The notes beneath the pieces are model-generated. The model saw only the letters and a list, made by a program, of their open reading frames with translations, ran no database searches and was not told the origin of the DNA. From Leptodontidium sp. MPI-SDFR-AT-0119 (Eukaryota > Ascomycota > Leotiomycetes > Helotiales > Leptodontidiaceae), in contig JAHLEZ010000032.1 of NCBI GenBank assembly GCA_020726505.1, positions 248,001 to 312,000 on the forward strand: 64,000 nt of DNA. Direction: 5' to 3'. Shown here piece after piece: positions 13,422 to 23,776 of this stretch (position 1 is its first letter; the number at the start of each line of letters is the position of its first letter). A program made the translations under genes and the position numbers.

Positions 13422-13846
13422 GGATGCTGACACATGTGATCAGCTCCAATGAGGGTGCCTGGGGCCAGGTGAATGCCTTATAGAGCGTGTGCTAGACCAT
13501 AACAACAAACTGCTTTCAATCTTTCAGAACGAAGGGAATAGTCAGAGAGGAGAAGAAAAAAGTTTAGACGAAATGTTCAAAAAAGGAGGATGTCGTTCAG
13601 CTTACTGGCGGCCCCCCTGTCCACTCTCGCCTCTTCGTCAGCATGGGGCACCCCCTGTCTGCGTTTTCGCCGTAATTACGAAGTGACAGGTACTTAGGTC
13701 ACCTATGCATCATGGCTGTCAGCTCTCAAGTGGCTTGACGCAAAAAGGAATCCATTCCTAAATTGTTCACTCCCCTTGCGCAAAATAGTTGAGTTGAGTC
13801 ATGCCAAAGACCATATTAAGCAGAAATTTCCCCCTTCTTTTCTCGC
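13422..13846. other. Intergenic, nothing recognised
   Basis: Sits between two decayed genes. One short open frame at 13489-13686 has no family features. No repeats or RNA genes were seen. Confidence 0.4.
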
Positions 13847-15214
13847 TTATCTTGGTGCAATCCACCTTCCCGTAACCAAATCCAAGACCCACCCCATAAC
13901 AATCAACACTTTCTGTCTCCACGTCCTCGTCCAAAGGAAATTCTTACTCCTCCAAGTAATCCAAGCCTGTGGCCCCGAATAATCCTTCTTCCCACTCACA
14001 ACTCCATTATTCTGTCCCGAATACGCCACGATCGCCGTCTGCTTATACTGAAACTCCTCATCTACACTTCCATTCAGGACCTTTGCGAGATATTTTGCTT
14101 TTTGACAAGCTACCTCTACCGTAGTAGCCAAGCGAGCATCTTCCACATCTGCTGCATCGCCAATGGCATATACCCCACCAAAAAGTTCCGAGGAGCGTAT
14201 AGACGCGCAGAAAGGAATCAGTGAGAATCCTTAGATTCCGTAGTGTTTTCTTCACGGGTAAAGAATCCACAAGCGCAGTGGATTTATTCCCCGTGGCCCA
14301 GATCAGTAGTCCAGCATCGATTCTCCCCTTTTCTTTCGTATAGAGAGAATCCTTTTTAACGCGCTTGATATAACTTCTTGTCATTACCTCTACATTCTGT
14401 TTAGTAAAACTTCCTATGGCATAATCCTGCAGCTTAGTGTCGAAGCCGGAAAGAACTTGGTTTGCTACGTCGTGGATGGCAATGCTGATATAGGACTTCA
14501 GATGCGGGTAGAGTGAGGCGTAGGATGTGGAGAAGAGGTCGGAGAGCTCTGAAGATACTTCTACTTCAGTGAGGCCTGCGTCGACGATGACGAAATGGAG
14601 GAGGGAACGCATCTGCGCCTCGGTGAGGCCGGGGATGTAGGCTTCTCGAAGTAGTCCTGAATGCGGGAGGCGATTTTCATTGTATCCCTAGCGTCACGGA
14701 GGAAGCGCGCATGTTCGGATACACCTGGGGTGTTGAAGGTGTGGTTTGTGATCTGTAGGGAATGATGTTAATTTCATAATGCCTCTAGAGAAATAAACAG
14801 ATTCACCCTAGGAGTAATAACTATAATATTATAATTTAAGACAAAGTCCTTTACGATTGAATCTTCAAAAGCTGGAATACATTTTACGGTATTAGCCTTG
14901 AAATTAATATTCTCTACCTTAGCTTTGACGAACTTGATCTTCTTATTTGTATGTCTGATAGGGGTCTCGACGATATTAAAATCGTATACTCCGTATGCAG
15001 TACTTGCTAAGAGGGGTGTGTAAGGTGTAGCGGTGTCCGGGGAAATGACTGAGATGGAGTATCTTGTTTCGTCCAGCGAGGTTGCGAGACTTGAGCCGGC
15101 CCAGCTGGAGCCAATGATAATTATGTCCTTTCGAAATATTTGAAGTATTGGTAGTCGGGATGAGGTGTATATACTTGAGAAGTCGTTGGGATGAAGGGTC
15201 GTGAAGTTCAAGGA
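13847..15214 (-). pseudogene. Type II (alternative) NADH dehydrogenase / AIF-like oxidoreductase pseudogene
   Basis: Fragments in several frames rebuild a single-subunit flavoprotein NADH:quinone oxidoreductase. The first dinucleotide fold reads DIIIIGSSWAGSSLA. An intron near 14,800 leads to TFNTPGVSEHARFLRDA. A frameshift near 14,655 precedes MRSLLHFVIV. The second nucleotide-binding loop, normally GGGPTGVE, reads DAGLTEVE. Later come SGFDTKLQ, LLIWATGNK, a further frameshift near 14,180, the FAD motif GVYAIGDAADVEDARLATT, and an intact C-terminus (GPQAWITWRSKNFLWTRTWR) ending at 13847. Several changes look like G-to-A/C-to-T transitions as RIP gives. The start is unclear, because the longest N-terminal frame opens with TTG. 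Such enzymes work at the mitochondrial inner membrane or, for AIF/AMID relatives, in cell death. This copy should be non-functional. Confidence 0.8.
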
Positions 15215-15698
15215 AATAAGGCCGAATGACGCACTATATACAGGGATATAAATAAATGTATTTAGGACGACTTCCCAAATTTTCTTGCTCCTTGATCAAT
15301 CATCAGCAGCTGAGCAAACACTCTCCAGTAGATTTACTCATCGAGATAGATTGAGCAAGGTGGACGTATGAAGTTGAGTAGCACTTGCATCTTATGAATT
15401 AGGCTTTACGCCTTCTTTATTTAGATTAAATTTACTTTCGAACGCAGTAAGCTAAGTTAAACTCCTCAAAACCTAAACGCAAAACTCTTAGTTTCGTAGC
15501 AAGCAATAGATTCCCAATATTATGGCTTGAACTGTAATTAATTCTTCGATTAAGCAGTGTAAGAATGCGGCCTCGGCGTTCTATTGCCCCGATTCTGAGG
15601 AGGGGTAAAGGTTAGTGGGAAGTTATAAGATGGCTTGAACTCCCCAAAGGCCCCTTCACTATCATCAAAATTATATCAAAGTTCCCGTAGTCACGACA
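15215..15698. other. Promoter region of the HET gene
   Basis: About 480 bp upstream of the HET-domain gene, moderately AT-rich. No recognisable operator or repeat was found. Confidence 0.4.
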
Positions 15699-17411
15699 AT
15701 GAACTGTATGGACGTGTCCGAGCGCGAAGCTCAATTACAGGCACAGTGCCAGGTGTACCAACCCTTGAGTTCCGCTCAGATACGACTCCTGAGGGTTCAT
15801 TCTTCAGCCGATCCCTATTCCGAGATTTTATGTGACCTCTTCGCAGTGGACCTCAACACGAAGTCAGGCGCCACAGTTGTAGGAAGCTCCGTGAAGGTGC
15901 GTTACGAGGCACTATCCTACACTTGGGGAGACCCACAACCTTCGTCGACGATCCAGATGGATGGGCTGCCATACTGGGTCTCAGCGAATCTCTTCGAGGG
16001 ACTACAGAGACTTCGACTCCCAGACCAAGACCGTGTCCTGTGGATTGACGCCGTCTGCATCAACCAGAAAAATCTCACCGAGAAATCCGCGCAGGTGGGA
16101 TTGATGTTCAGCATCTATCTCAAAGCCCATAGGGTCGTTGTTTGGCTTGGCCTTGCGACCTACGACGATGCCGCTCTTTTTGCCCGGTTCGATGCCAATT
16201 GGGATGGTCGTTCGGACGTCGCCATGGCATTTTCGGATGCTAAGGCGCGAAAGGCGGCCTCTGCACTCCTTGAGAAGAAGCCGTGGTTTCATCGGACTTG
16301 GGTCAGGCAGGAGGTTCAGGCCGCTCGCGAGGTCCACATTGCCTGCGGGTGGAGTGTGTGTACGTTTTATCGGTTCCAGGAGGTCATGGAACGCTTGCTT
16401 CCAGACCTTGACACCTTCATGCCCCTTCAAGACCCTCAGGAACCAGCCTTGAGAGCCAGGCGGGCCTTCGTCTTGTTCAGGTTAGACAGAGACTATCGCG
16501 AGTTCCCAAGGAAAGTACATCGCCAGATTTGGTTCACGATGATCATGCGCAGCAGCGTGTGCGAGGCAACTTTGCCCCAGGACAAGGTCTTCGCAGTTCT
16601 GGGCATCATTGCGGAAATGACCAAGAAAGAGGGTGACGAAACCATAGGCTTCCCTGAGATCGACTACTCCAAGACAGTGTCGGTGGTGTATCAGGATTTC
16701 CTGAAGCACTCCGTCAACGTCAGCGAGAATCTCAGCTGTCTTGATATCTTTTACGACAGGGGCACTACTAGCGCAGACTTGCCGTCTTGGGCTATTGATT
16801 TGCGTCAAAATATCACGCGCTTGAGGACTCCAACGGGCGTCTTCGACTTCGCCAATAGCTGGGGGCAACCTCCACGACAAATTTACAGCGACCATGGTCT
16901 CCTGCAGCTCGAGGGTAAACGCATTGGAGTTATCTTCTTCACAGATCGACCGTGGGAAAGTGGACTGCACCGCAAATGCAGCTCTATACTCTCGGAAGAG
17001 AATTATAATGGAGTAGGGCTGGATAGTTGCATTTCTAATGACAAGTGGGTGGCGCGCAACCAAGGCAACAAAGGTATCGAAGAGGTGTACGGTATACTCG
17101 AGAGACGGTGCTCATACGTCTGGGTAGGCCTAGAGCCTAAGGGCTTTGTCTTAGAGGGGTACAATTCTTTCCGACACCAATGTCACTCTTTCGTGTCGCA
17201 CTTGGTTCAAACGGGAGATATCATGATTCAGGCTTCTGGGTCAGGCTTGCCTTTCATTCTGCGACCTGAGGCAAACGGGCGCTTCGTGTTTTTGGGGCCG
17301 GCGCTGGTTATCATGGGCGTGATTAAGAAACAAAAGGATCGGGAAATGTTTGTGTATACTTTTCCTCGGCATACCGACAATGGCCCTCTTGAGAAGTTTA
17401 CAGTCTGCTAA
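15699..17411 (+). CDS. HET-domain (heterokaryon incompatibility) protein
   Basis: A single uninterrupted exon of 570 codons starting at ATG 15699. The HET domain (PF06985 type) covers roughly residues 65-240, with its three hallmark blocks: YEALSYTWGDP, LWIDAVCINQ and RVVVWLG. The C-terminal half is the variable region usual for this family. HET proteins trigger regulated cell death when incompatible fungi fuse, or act downstream of NLR sensors. Which partner this one senses is not visible. It lies 4.7 kb from an NLR gene, with only pseudogenes between. No transmembrane segment is evident. The reading frame is intact although the neighbours on both sides are damaged. Confidence 0.9.
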   Translation: MNCMDVSEREAQLQAQCQVYQPLSSAQIRLLRVHSSADPYSEILCDLFAVDLNTKSGATVVGSSVKVRYEALSYTWGDPQPSSTIQMDGLPYWVSANLFEGLQRLRLPDQDRVLWIDAVCINQKNLTEKSAQVGLMFSIYLKAHRVVVWLGLATYDDAALFARFDANWDGRSDVAMAFSDAKARKAASALLEKKPWFHRTWVRQEVQAAREVHIACGWSVCTFYRFQEVMERLLPDLDTFMPLQDPQEPALRARRAFVLFRLDRDYREFPRKVHRQIWFTMIMRSSVCEATLPQDKVFAVLGIIAEMTKKEGDETIGFPEIDYSKTVSVVYQDFLKHSVNVSENLSCLDIFYDRGTTSADLPSWAIDLRQNITRLRTPTGVFDFANSWGQPPRQIYSDHGLLQLEGKRIGVIFFTDRPWESGLHRKCSSILSEENYNGVGLDSCISNDKWVARNQGNKGIEEVYGILERRCSYVWVGLEPKGFVLEGYNSFRHQCHSFVSHLVQTGDIMIQASGSGLPFILRPEANGRFVFLGPALVIMGVIKKQKDREMFVYTFPRHTDNGPLEKFTVC

Positions 17412-17748
17412 TAAAAGGACACAACTAGCTAAAAAAGTGTAGGCTACGAATCTTCCAAGATAATGATAGAGTGCTATTAGCAAGCGTCCATATTGTTTAC
17501 TTTTATATAGGATATATTAATTATAACCTACTACTGCAATAAGTTGTTGAGATTTTAATGCTTTTATAGATTTAAAGTCGCTTGAACTCGAAGTACCTAT
17601 GGTTTGTCTCGTTATGTTCAAATGATAAGGAATCACTATTCGAGACTCTTGTAAAGGGTTTCAATAGTATTCAAACTGATCTCTAACATCCCTTAGAATC
17701 CAAGCTCCTTCAACGAGTAAATAAACAAACGCCAAAACACGTGGCTTA
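17412..17748. other. AT-rich flank between the HET gene and the transposon
   Basis: This is the 3' flank of the HET gene. Read on the minus strand, it does not contain the missing distal half of the P450 whose other part abuts the opposite end of the transposon. Confidence 0.5.
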
Positions 17749-17750
17749 TA

Positions 17751-17775
17751 CCGTATCGACTGGCATACAGCGCCA
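17751..17775 (+). repeat. Left terminal inverted repeat of the pogo-like element
   Basis: Twenty-five bases that match the reverse complement of 20203-20227 with a single C/T difference, itself a possible RIP transition. Confidence 0.88.
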
Positions 17776-17958
17776 TGGCGGGATATCTTTTTTTAGTATT
17801 TTAATAGTTTTGGACGTGGCGCTGTGGTTAAGAGTGGCGCTGTAGATTATAATTTCCCCCTGAATCCCCACCAAAACACCACCTTTTGGATGTCTAACTC
17901 TGCTACTTCTAACTAAACCTATGATCCCAAAATAACACTTTTGTATAGTATCGTTAAT

Positions 17959-20025
17959 ATGCCGCCAATTCCTCGTGTCCCTGTTAGTCCTTTACCACCG
18001 GGGCAAGTTACCCTGAATTTGTAGGGCCTTTTGCAACCTCCTAAGCCTCGTCTTCGCCATGGCCGTACAGCAAAAGATACAGCACCTCGCTCTACTCGTA
18101 TTCTTGGCCGCAAGTATATTAAGGGAGTTAAAGAACAAGAGACTGTGAGAGAGCTAGCTTAATAGCGAATTCTAAATAATAGGGAAAGTATCAGAGAGCC
18201 TAAAGATCAAGAGCGTGCCAGTCGGCTAATTGTCGATATCGATAGAGGGGTTGAAGACGAGCTCGATGGCCTTACAGATACAGATTTTAACGACTACGTT
18301 ACACGACGACGATACTCCTATTCTCGAGAGTACAAGTTAGCTGCTATTTCATACTAGGAGACTACCTATCAACAACTAAAGGATAGCACCGACGAGCGAA
18401 TCACTATTCGATACGCCGCTCGTAAGTTGTGTATCCTACGCTCAACATTCCGAGGTTAGATTAAGAAAAAGAGTGAGATTTTACACTAAAAGAAGGGCAC
18501 ATTTCGTATTCGCAAGCCATGGGGCAAGGTCAAAGAGCTAGAGATAGAATTGAAACTGAAAGAGAGGTTCGACGAGGCTCGATTAAAAGGTCGTAGCATT
18601 TCCGCTAAATAGCTCATTCAGAATGCGAAGCAGATCTATGGAGAGCTTCACCTAGATCGTGTTATTCGTAGGGAAGGAGGCTTAAATCTATACCTTGGAT
18701 TCCGATAGTCTATAAGTTAGTTAACTAGTTTTAAGCACCGACAAGATATCTCTTTCCGCGTAGGCACTAAACGAGCTCAGAAAGCTCCCGAAGAGCTACG
18801 CCTTACTATTATCAAATGGCTTCAATTCAACCGTCGAAATACTATCGTTAACCTTAATTCTGACTATGGCATACCTCGCTCTTTAACTATACCTATTGTT
18901 GGAAAGTATAAGCTCTCCGAGATCTCGAATATGGACCAAACCCCACTCGCCTTTAAGTTCCAGAAAGGCCGTACGTACGCCTCTAAAGGCTCTCGGACTA
19001 TAATAATGAGGACTACTCGCAGAGGCTAGGAAAAGCGACAAGCTACACTTCAAGTTATCGTCTTTGTAGATGGCGTTCTTCGGTGCAAACCTCTTCTTAT
19101 ATTTAAGGGAAAACCAGGGAAAGGAAACAAGAATCGACAGCTAGAAATGGCTCAATATCATCGTGGTGTAAAAGTGATCTAGAACGAGAAAGCGTACGCC
19201 AACTCAGCTAACTTTCTTGAATAGATTCGGTCAGATTACTCACATGCCTCGGAATATCCTCTTTCAGACTATAAGCCTCGACTTCTCGTACTTAACGCTT
19301 TTGCCCCTCATAAACACTCCGGAAAGAAGGTTCCTGCGAACGAAAGTGTAATAGCGAAGGAGAAGAGGTTACGAGAAGAAAGATTCAACGATACTATTCG
19401 AGCTAAATTCAAGAAGCTTAACGTCACCTTATCTCTCATCCCTAGCGGTTGTACTGGCTACGTTCAAGTACTCGATGTTGCAATTAACTCACTCTTAAAG
19501 GCGATAATCAAGGAACTAGAAGAGATCCATATCGATCAGAACCTAGAGAAATGGAACAATAATGCCTACACTATCGAAGAGCGCAGAATTCTCCTTACAG
19601 AATGGGTAGGAGAGGCCTAGCGTCGAATACATACTGATCACCGAGACACAATCATACGAACCTTTCGCAACCTTGGGTTATCGTTAAATCCTGACGGTTC
19701 TGAAGACAACGAATTGAAGATCAGAGACCTCCCTAACATCTCCGTTAGCGACTACACCTTAGCCTCCTCCTCTTCTACGAACCCTATTCTTATTCTCGAC
19801 GACGACAGCGTTAATATGGAGGGAGACGAAGACACAATTGTGGTTCAAGGCACATATATATCAAAGGAGGAAAAGGAGGCTTTGCGAGTGGAGAGGGAAG
19901 ATGATGTTACGACTAATACAAGCGACGATACAGAGAACGCTTTTGATTCAGATTCAGAGCTCGATTCTTCAGGGGACGAGTTAGAAGAGGGTGAAGAGAC
20001 TATGGCAGATGTAGGGGAAGAGTAA
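17959..20025 (+). pseudogene. DDE_1-type transposase with about 13 in-frame TAG/TAA stops
   Basis: From ATG 17959 a single frame of 688 codons runs to TAA 20023-20025 without any frameshift, but carries about 13 internal stops: eleven TAG, two TAA and no TGA. Most TAG codons sit where Trp or Gln is expected, so they fit TGG/CAG to TAG by RIP. The N-terminal part is a helix-turn-helix DNA-binding region (YKLAAISY...RKLCILRSTFRG). The DDE core shows NMDQTP for the first Asp and SGCTGYVQVLDVAIN for the third. The second site, normally LDAF.PHK in this family, reads LVLNAFAPHK, so the catalytic Asp has become Asn. The C-terminus is an acidic Asp/Glu/Ser tail. The protein cannot be made and would be inactive. 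Confidence 0.85.
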
Positions 20026-20202
20026 TGGATTATGTAGTTTAAGAATGGATGCCTTCAAACCTCTTTATTTACACTGAAAATACGCGATATTTGACTACCT
20101 ACCTTTGGAAATCTTATTCCGCCATGGCGATATAACATACGCGAAGATAAGGTGATACAATTGGACCTGGCGCTATGGGAGAGATGGCGAGTTATACGAG
20201 AG

Positions 20203-20227
20203 TGGCGCTATATGCCAGTCGATACGG
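20203..20227 (-). repeat. Right terminal inverted repeat of the pogo-like element
   Basis: Partner of the left repeat at 17751-17775. It is followed by the TA target duplication at 20228-20229. Confidence 0.88.
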
Positions 20228-20229
20228 TA

Positions 20230-20770
20230 CCAAGCTATCGGAATCCTCCCAAAGCTGTCCGAAGCTGAGATAACTGATTATATCAAGAAATAGGTGGTGC
20301 GTTTGCGGTCTAATGTCGATGACTTGACCTTCCTTTGGACGAAAGGTAATATCGAGGTATTCGTTAATCTTGCCTATGAACAGCCCTTCTCTTTCTAATA
20401 GACTTCTTGTGGAGAATCTATTAGACAAGAGGCGTCTTTCGCGACGATGTAGAGTCTGCTTAACAACATTGAAAACATTGCGAGTTCCAGTAACTGAAAA
20501 CGGTCCGTAGAGAGCTAGATCTTTTAGACAGGTCTGAGAGCTCTGTCCATAAATATCGGTGATGGACTGAGGATTAGAGCACATTAGTTCGTTGGGGCTA
20601 ACGCGGCATGGACTGCTATATTGTTGTAGCATCTTAGACTGCTAAATGATGCGCTTCTTCGCCAGCACTCCCTTGTATAGATAATACTGGGTGAATTTTG
20701 CGAGATATGGCCCAGGATAGCTAGAAAGAGGATAGAAGTATATGTACCCTATGATGATCCTAATAAGTAC
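20230..20770 (-). pseudogene. N-terminal fragment of a cytochrome P450, cut at the transposon
   Basis: The minus strand codes a P450 start: a hydrophobic anchor, the hinge YPLSSYPGPYLAKF (about 20745-20700), a TAG stop near 20665, then CRVSPNELMCSNPQSITDIYG, the helix C region with RRERRLLSNRFS, and FLDIISYLSFG. Coding similarity stops at the TA duplication of the pogo-like element. The distal half, with the ExxR and Cys-heme motifs, is not on the other side of the element. The fragment is therefore truncated as well as carrying a stop. It is a different P450 from the pseudogene at 11666-13421. Confidence 0.8.
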
Positions 20771-21239
20771 GAGGAAAAGACAACCTAGGGGGAATAACAG
20801 GTGGTGTTAATTAATAGCTTTTTGTATTTAAACGGTGAACGCCATGATGTCGGAGCCTGAATCAAAGAAGTTTATATTGGCAAACAAAAATATTTGTGGA
20901 AAAGATTAAGATCGAGCGCCGAGAGACAAGTTTGAGTGAACGTTGTGTTGTTTGGGTTCGTGGTTTGCGGCGGCTTGGGGTAGGCGAAGAGAGAGAGGTG
21001 CAGGCAGGTGGGGGAGAGGAAAGGGTGACGGTTGGGGTTGGCCTACCCACAACCAGTTCCCTGTCTTACGCGGGATTACAAGAAATCGATACAGAACTTA
21101 ATGTAAAGGGATAAAAGGTATTGGATCCCGTTCGTCCGAGGGAAGGTTTTTTGCGGTGCATTGAAGAAATTCTTCGCTTATACAATCTAATCACCTCAAT
21201 GCCACATCCGTATAATATATCCAGCCTACGAGAATCCGT
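20771..21239. other. Intergenic, nothing recognised
   Basis: Short open frames on both strands around 20862-21303 overlap each other and have no family features. The region probably holds the 3' UTR of the hydrolase gene. Confidence 0.4.
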
Positions 21240-22151
21240 TCAATATCCCAAGTATTCCAGAAAATTTCCTATCTCTCTATTGCTCCTTGTTGCCCTATCC
21301 TGAAAGACCCAATGTCCAGCGCCTGGAACTGTGACCAGCCTTACTCCTCTTAAAAAGTACTTCTCAATCCCATCGATCATCTTCGGTGAAAAGTACGGAT
21401 CCTCCGTCCCCCACAAAATCATGCTTGGTATCTTGTAGACAAAACCGGCTGTGCTGAGGTTCTGTTGGTACGGAGGGCTTGGATAGTTCTCCTTGTAGAA
21501 GTCTAGCATGCCGTACATCGGGCTTTCCTCCAAGTACTGCGCGATCTCGGCCCGGTACCGCTCGTTCCGGATCTTGCCAGTGATGAACGAGACGTTCTTG
21601 GGTTGACCGGGCTCGTACGCGAAATACTTCAGCGTGTATAACGACATGTTTTGTTGACCAGCATCGAACTCAATTAGGGGCAGGAATGTTGGAAGTACAG
21701 GGGTGTTGATGAGAATAATGCCTTCAAGGCGCTCTGGATAGGCGAAAGCGAATTGCTGCATGATTGATCCGCCAACGTCGTGGGCCGCTACAACAGCGGT
21801 GTCTGCACCAATATCGTCCAGAACGGCAAGCAAATCTGAGACATATTTTGCCCCAGTGTAGTCGGTGGCATTTGGAAGAATCCCGCTAGGGGGAAAGCCC
21901 CGAAGAGTTGGCGTAATGACAGTGTAGTCCTTGGAGAACATCTCGACTTGAGAGAACCATGTCCCGGCGTTGTCAGGAAATCCATGGATAAAGACGAGCG
22001 GGGGGCCATAACCATACTGGCGGTAGTGGAGTGTGACGCCATCATTATTGACGAAGTGATCTTTGCCAGACTGCTCGGTATCACAAGAGACATATGTCTG
22101 CCGAGCATATGTGAGGGGGAAAAGAAGAAATAAAATGGGGGAAAGTAACAT
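21240..22151 (-). CDS. Secreted alpha/beta hydrolase, epoxide-hydrolase-like
   Basis: A single exon of 303 residues. I chose the ATG at 22151 because the frame upstream opens only with GTG; this start gives a clean signal peptide (MLLSPILFLLFPLTYA). The fold motifs are the oxyanion loop HGFPD (56-60) and the nucleophile elbow AAHDVGG with Asp125, which marks epoxide hydrolases and haloalkane dehalogenases rather than Ser hydrolases. The acid is Asp251 in GTEDPYF, and the catalytic His is His280 in GAGHWV. Cap-domain tyrosines are present in MSLYTLKYF and SPMYGML. The substrate is unknown; an extracellular epoxide or similar small molecule is likely. The reading frame is intact. Confidence 0.85.
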   Translation of the reverse strand: MLLSPILFLLFPLTYARQTYVSCDTEQSGKDHFVNNDGVTLHYRQYGYGPPLVFIHGFPDNAGTWFSQVEMFSKDYTVITPTLRGFPPSGILPNATDYTGAKYVSDLLAVLDDIGADTAVVAAHDVGGSIMQQFAFAYPERLEGIILINTPVLPTFLPLIEFDAGQQNMSLYTLKYFAYEPGQPKNVSFITGKIRNERYRAEIAQYLEESPMYGMLDFYKENYPSPPYQQNLSTAGFVYKIPSMILWGTEDPYFSPKMIDGIEKYFLRGVRLVTVPGAGHWVFQDRATRSNREIGNFLEYLGY

Positions 22152-23315
22152 ATTGAGAGATTGAGATAAGACTTTCACGAGTCTCGGAGAGGAACAAATA
22201 TTTCCATGAAGGGCAGAGTTATTATAATCGTGAGGATTTCTACCTCTTGCTCATCTGAAGACGAATTTGATTAGGTATCTCTCCTCCTCTAAGTTCTTCT
22301 TGACTTAGTCCAAACGTTATATTCTTACAAACCGTAGCATATAACTTATGAGTAATCTTGCCCGATTACAGCAATTAACAGCTTTCTATGGTAGGATCAG
22401 CTCACCGCCTTGTACGGGGGTAGTCTTCAATTTTTGAAGCCCTCTTCTGAACAAGAAATAAGCTTAAAGCATACTACCGACAATAAGGTCACAAGGATAG
22501 TAGAATTCGAAAAAGTTCAAAGATAATCTAAAGTGCGAAGCTAATCTAAAGTGCGAAGCGCTAATCTAATGTTTTAAACTTTGTTAATACTTACAGTATT
22601 GTATAGGATACCAAAAGCACCCTTGTACAGCCATTAACGTATGGCCCGAGCTTCCGTACGGCCGTACGTACTACTTGCTACACTAAACTCTTTTATGCCA
22701 GAGCAAGCTCCCTGCCTTCTTTTACTTTGACGGAATACCTGCGCTTCGTTCCTAAGGCGAGGAATCGTTTACAAGTAGACTCTAAGCAATCGCATCCGAC
22801 CTTCAGCGCACGATAATTAATACAAGACAAACCTTTGGTAGTGGTTAACAGTTCAGTTTCTGGTATCTGCCCCCACTCTCTATTTTAGCCGTGGCGGTAT
22901 GGACTTGAGCTTGACAATTAAAGTTTGCCAGATGTTTTTTGTTGAATCCGCTCGGGCTGATTATTCAACAAACAAAAGAATTTCCTTCGCTGCACAAGCA
23001 CCCTACCGGATATTACCGCCACAAAGCAAAAGTCCAAGTTAACTCCCCGAGAAAGTGCGTACTCCGTAATGGCAAAATATAGGAAATTCTTTAGATTGGT
23101 CGGCTTGTGCTCAATAATCACGGAGATATGTCTGGTCCGCAGCGCGGACCAATACAAGACGCAAGGAAACCGGGGACTTCGATATGCGCCGCTATGTGGT
23201 AGAACGGGTCTCCTGGCTCATCGTCGCCGAGATTTCTTCAGGGATGAATTTACCAGACTTGTGCGTGGCAGAGAAGACCTCGGCCATAGGATCAGACGGA
23301 CAGCGTTACATTTGT
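22152..23315. other. Gene-poor region with short tandem repeat
   Basis: No supported gene. It contains about 2.5 units of an 18-bp direct repeat at 22524-22571 (core AATCTAAAGTGCGAAG) and a perfect 14-bp palindrome at 22655-22668. The first few hundred bases are the promoter of the hydrolase gene. Confidence 0.45.
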
Positions 23316-23428
23316 GTACCCTCCCGAACTTATTACCTCTCGAAATCGAGTGATGGACATGTTCTTTGGTACTGCACTTGCCATTGATGTTATGGAGACA
23401 AGCGGCCTCGGATCCTTCCAAAAGGTAA
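23316..23428 (+). other. Possible isolated coding exon, unknown protein
   Basis: Read from an AG at the end of CCATAG to a good donor (GTAAGT), this stretch gives about 38 residues of protein-like sequence: DQTDSVTFVYPPELITSRN, then RVMDMFFGTALAIDVMETSG and GLGSFQK. The frame has no internal stop and the amino-acid mix is normal, but I cannot join it to further exons or name a family. It may be a leftover of a decayed gene or chance. Confidence 0.25.
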
Positions 23429-23776
23429 GTTAACGAGGTAAGCAAATAAAAGAATTCCCATTCCCCTCAAATTCATTGTCTATCATTAAAGAGCCCTCAT
23501 CACAAGCCTCGTGATAACCCTCCTGTCCGTGTGAATTGATAGCGCTAGTTATATGGAAGCAACCTAAGGACTAAACAGCACTTCATGCGACGCAAGGCCG
23601 AAAACAATGGCTAATTGTCGTTGAAGCACCTTAAGCGTGTAGCCTATGTTGCATGCGTAGTCTTCTCAATCATTCTGTCGCTCGACCGAGAATAACATCA
23701 TCAAAGCTCCGTGAACATGGTAAGAAAACACAATATCCTGCGCAATCCGAACACCTCGTTCCCTCGTGTGATCGAA

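Larger units (their letters stand above)
17749..20229 (+). mobile_element. Pogo/Tc1-mariner-type DNA transposon, complete ends, RIP-damaged
   Basis: The ends are 25-bp inverted repeats with one mismatch, starting CCGTATCGACTGGCATA (17751-17775 and 20203-20227). Both ends are flanked by the dinucleotide TA (17749-17750 and 20228-20229), the duplication expected of Tc1/mariner insertion. Subterminal copies of TGGCGCT lie inside both ends. The element is about 2.48 kb and encodes one transposase on the plus strand, described separately. Both ends and the whole reading frame are retained, so inactivation is by point mutation and not by deletion. Confidence 0.88.

Noticed and set aside
16482..17063. 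193-codon minus-strand open frame
   Set aside because: Shadow of the HET gene in the opposite strand; no family features.
22655..22668. Perfect 14-bp palindrome CGTACGGCCGTACG
   Set aside because: A single isolated copy with no neighbouring promoter element or repeat. Palindromes of this size occur by chance in a 64-kb window.
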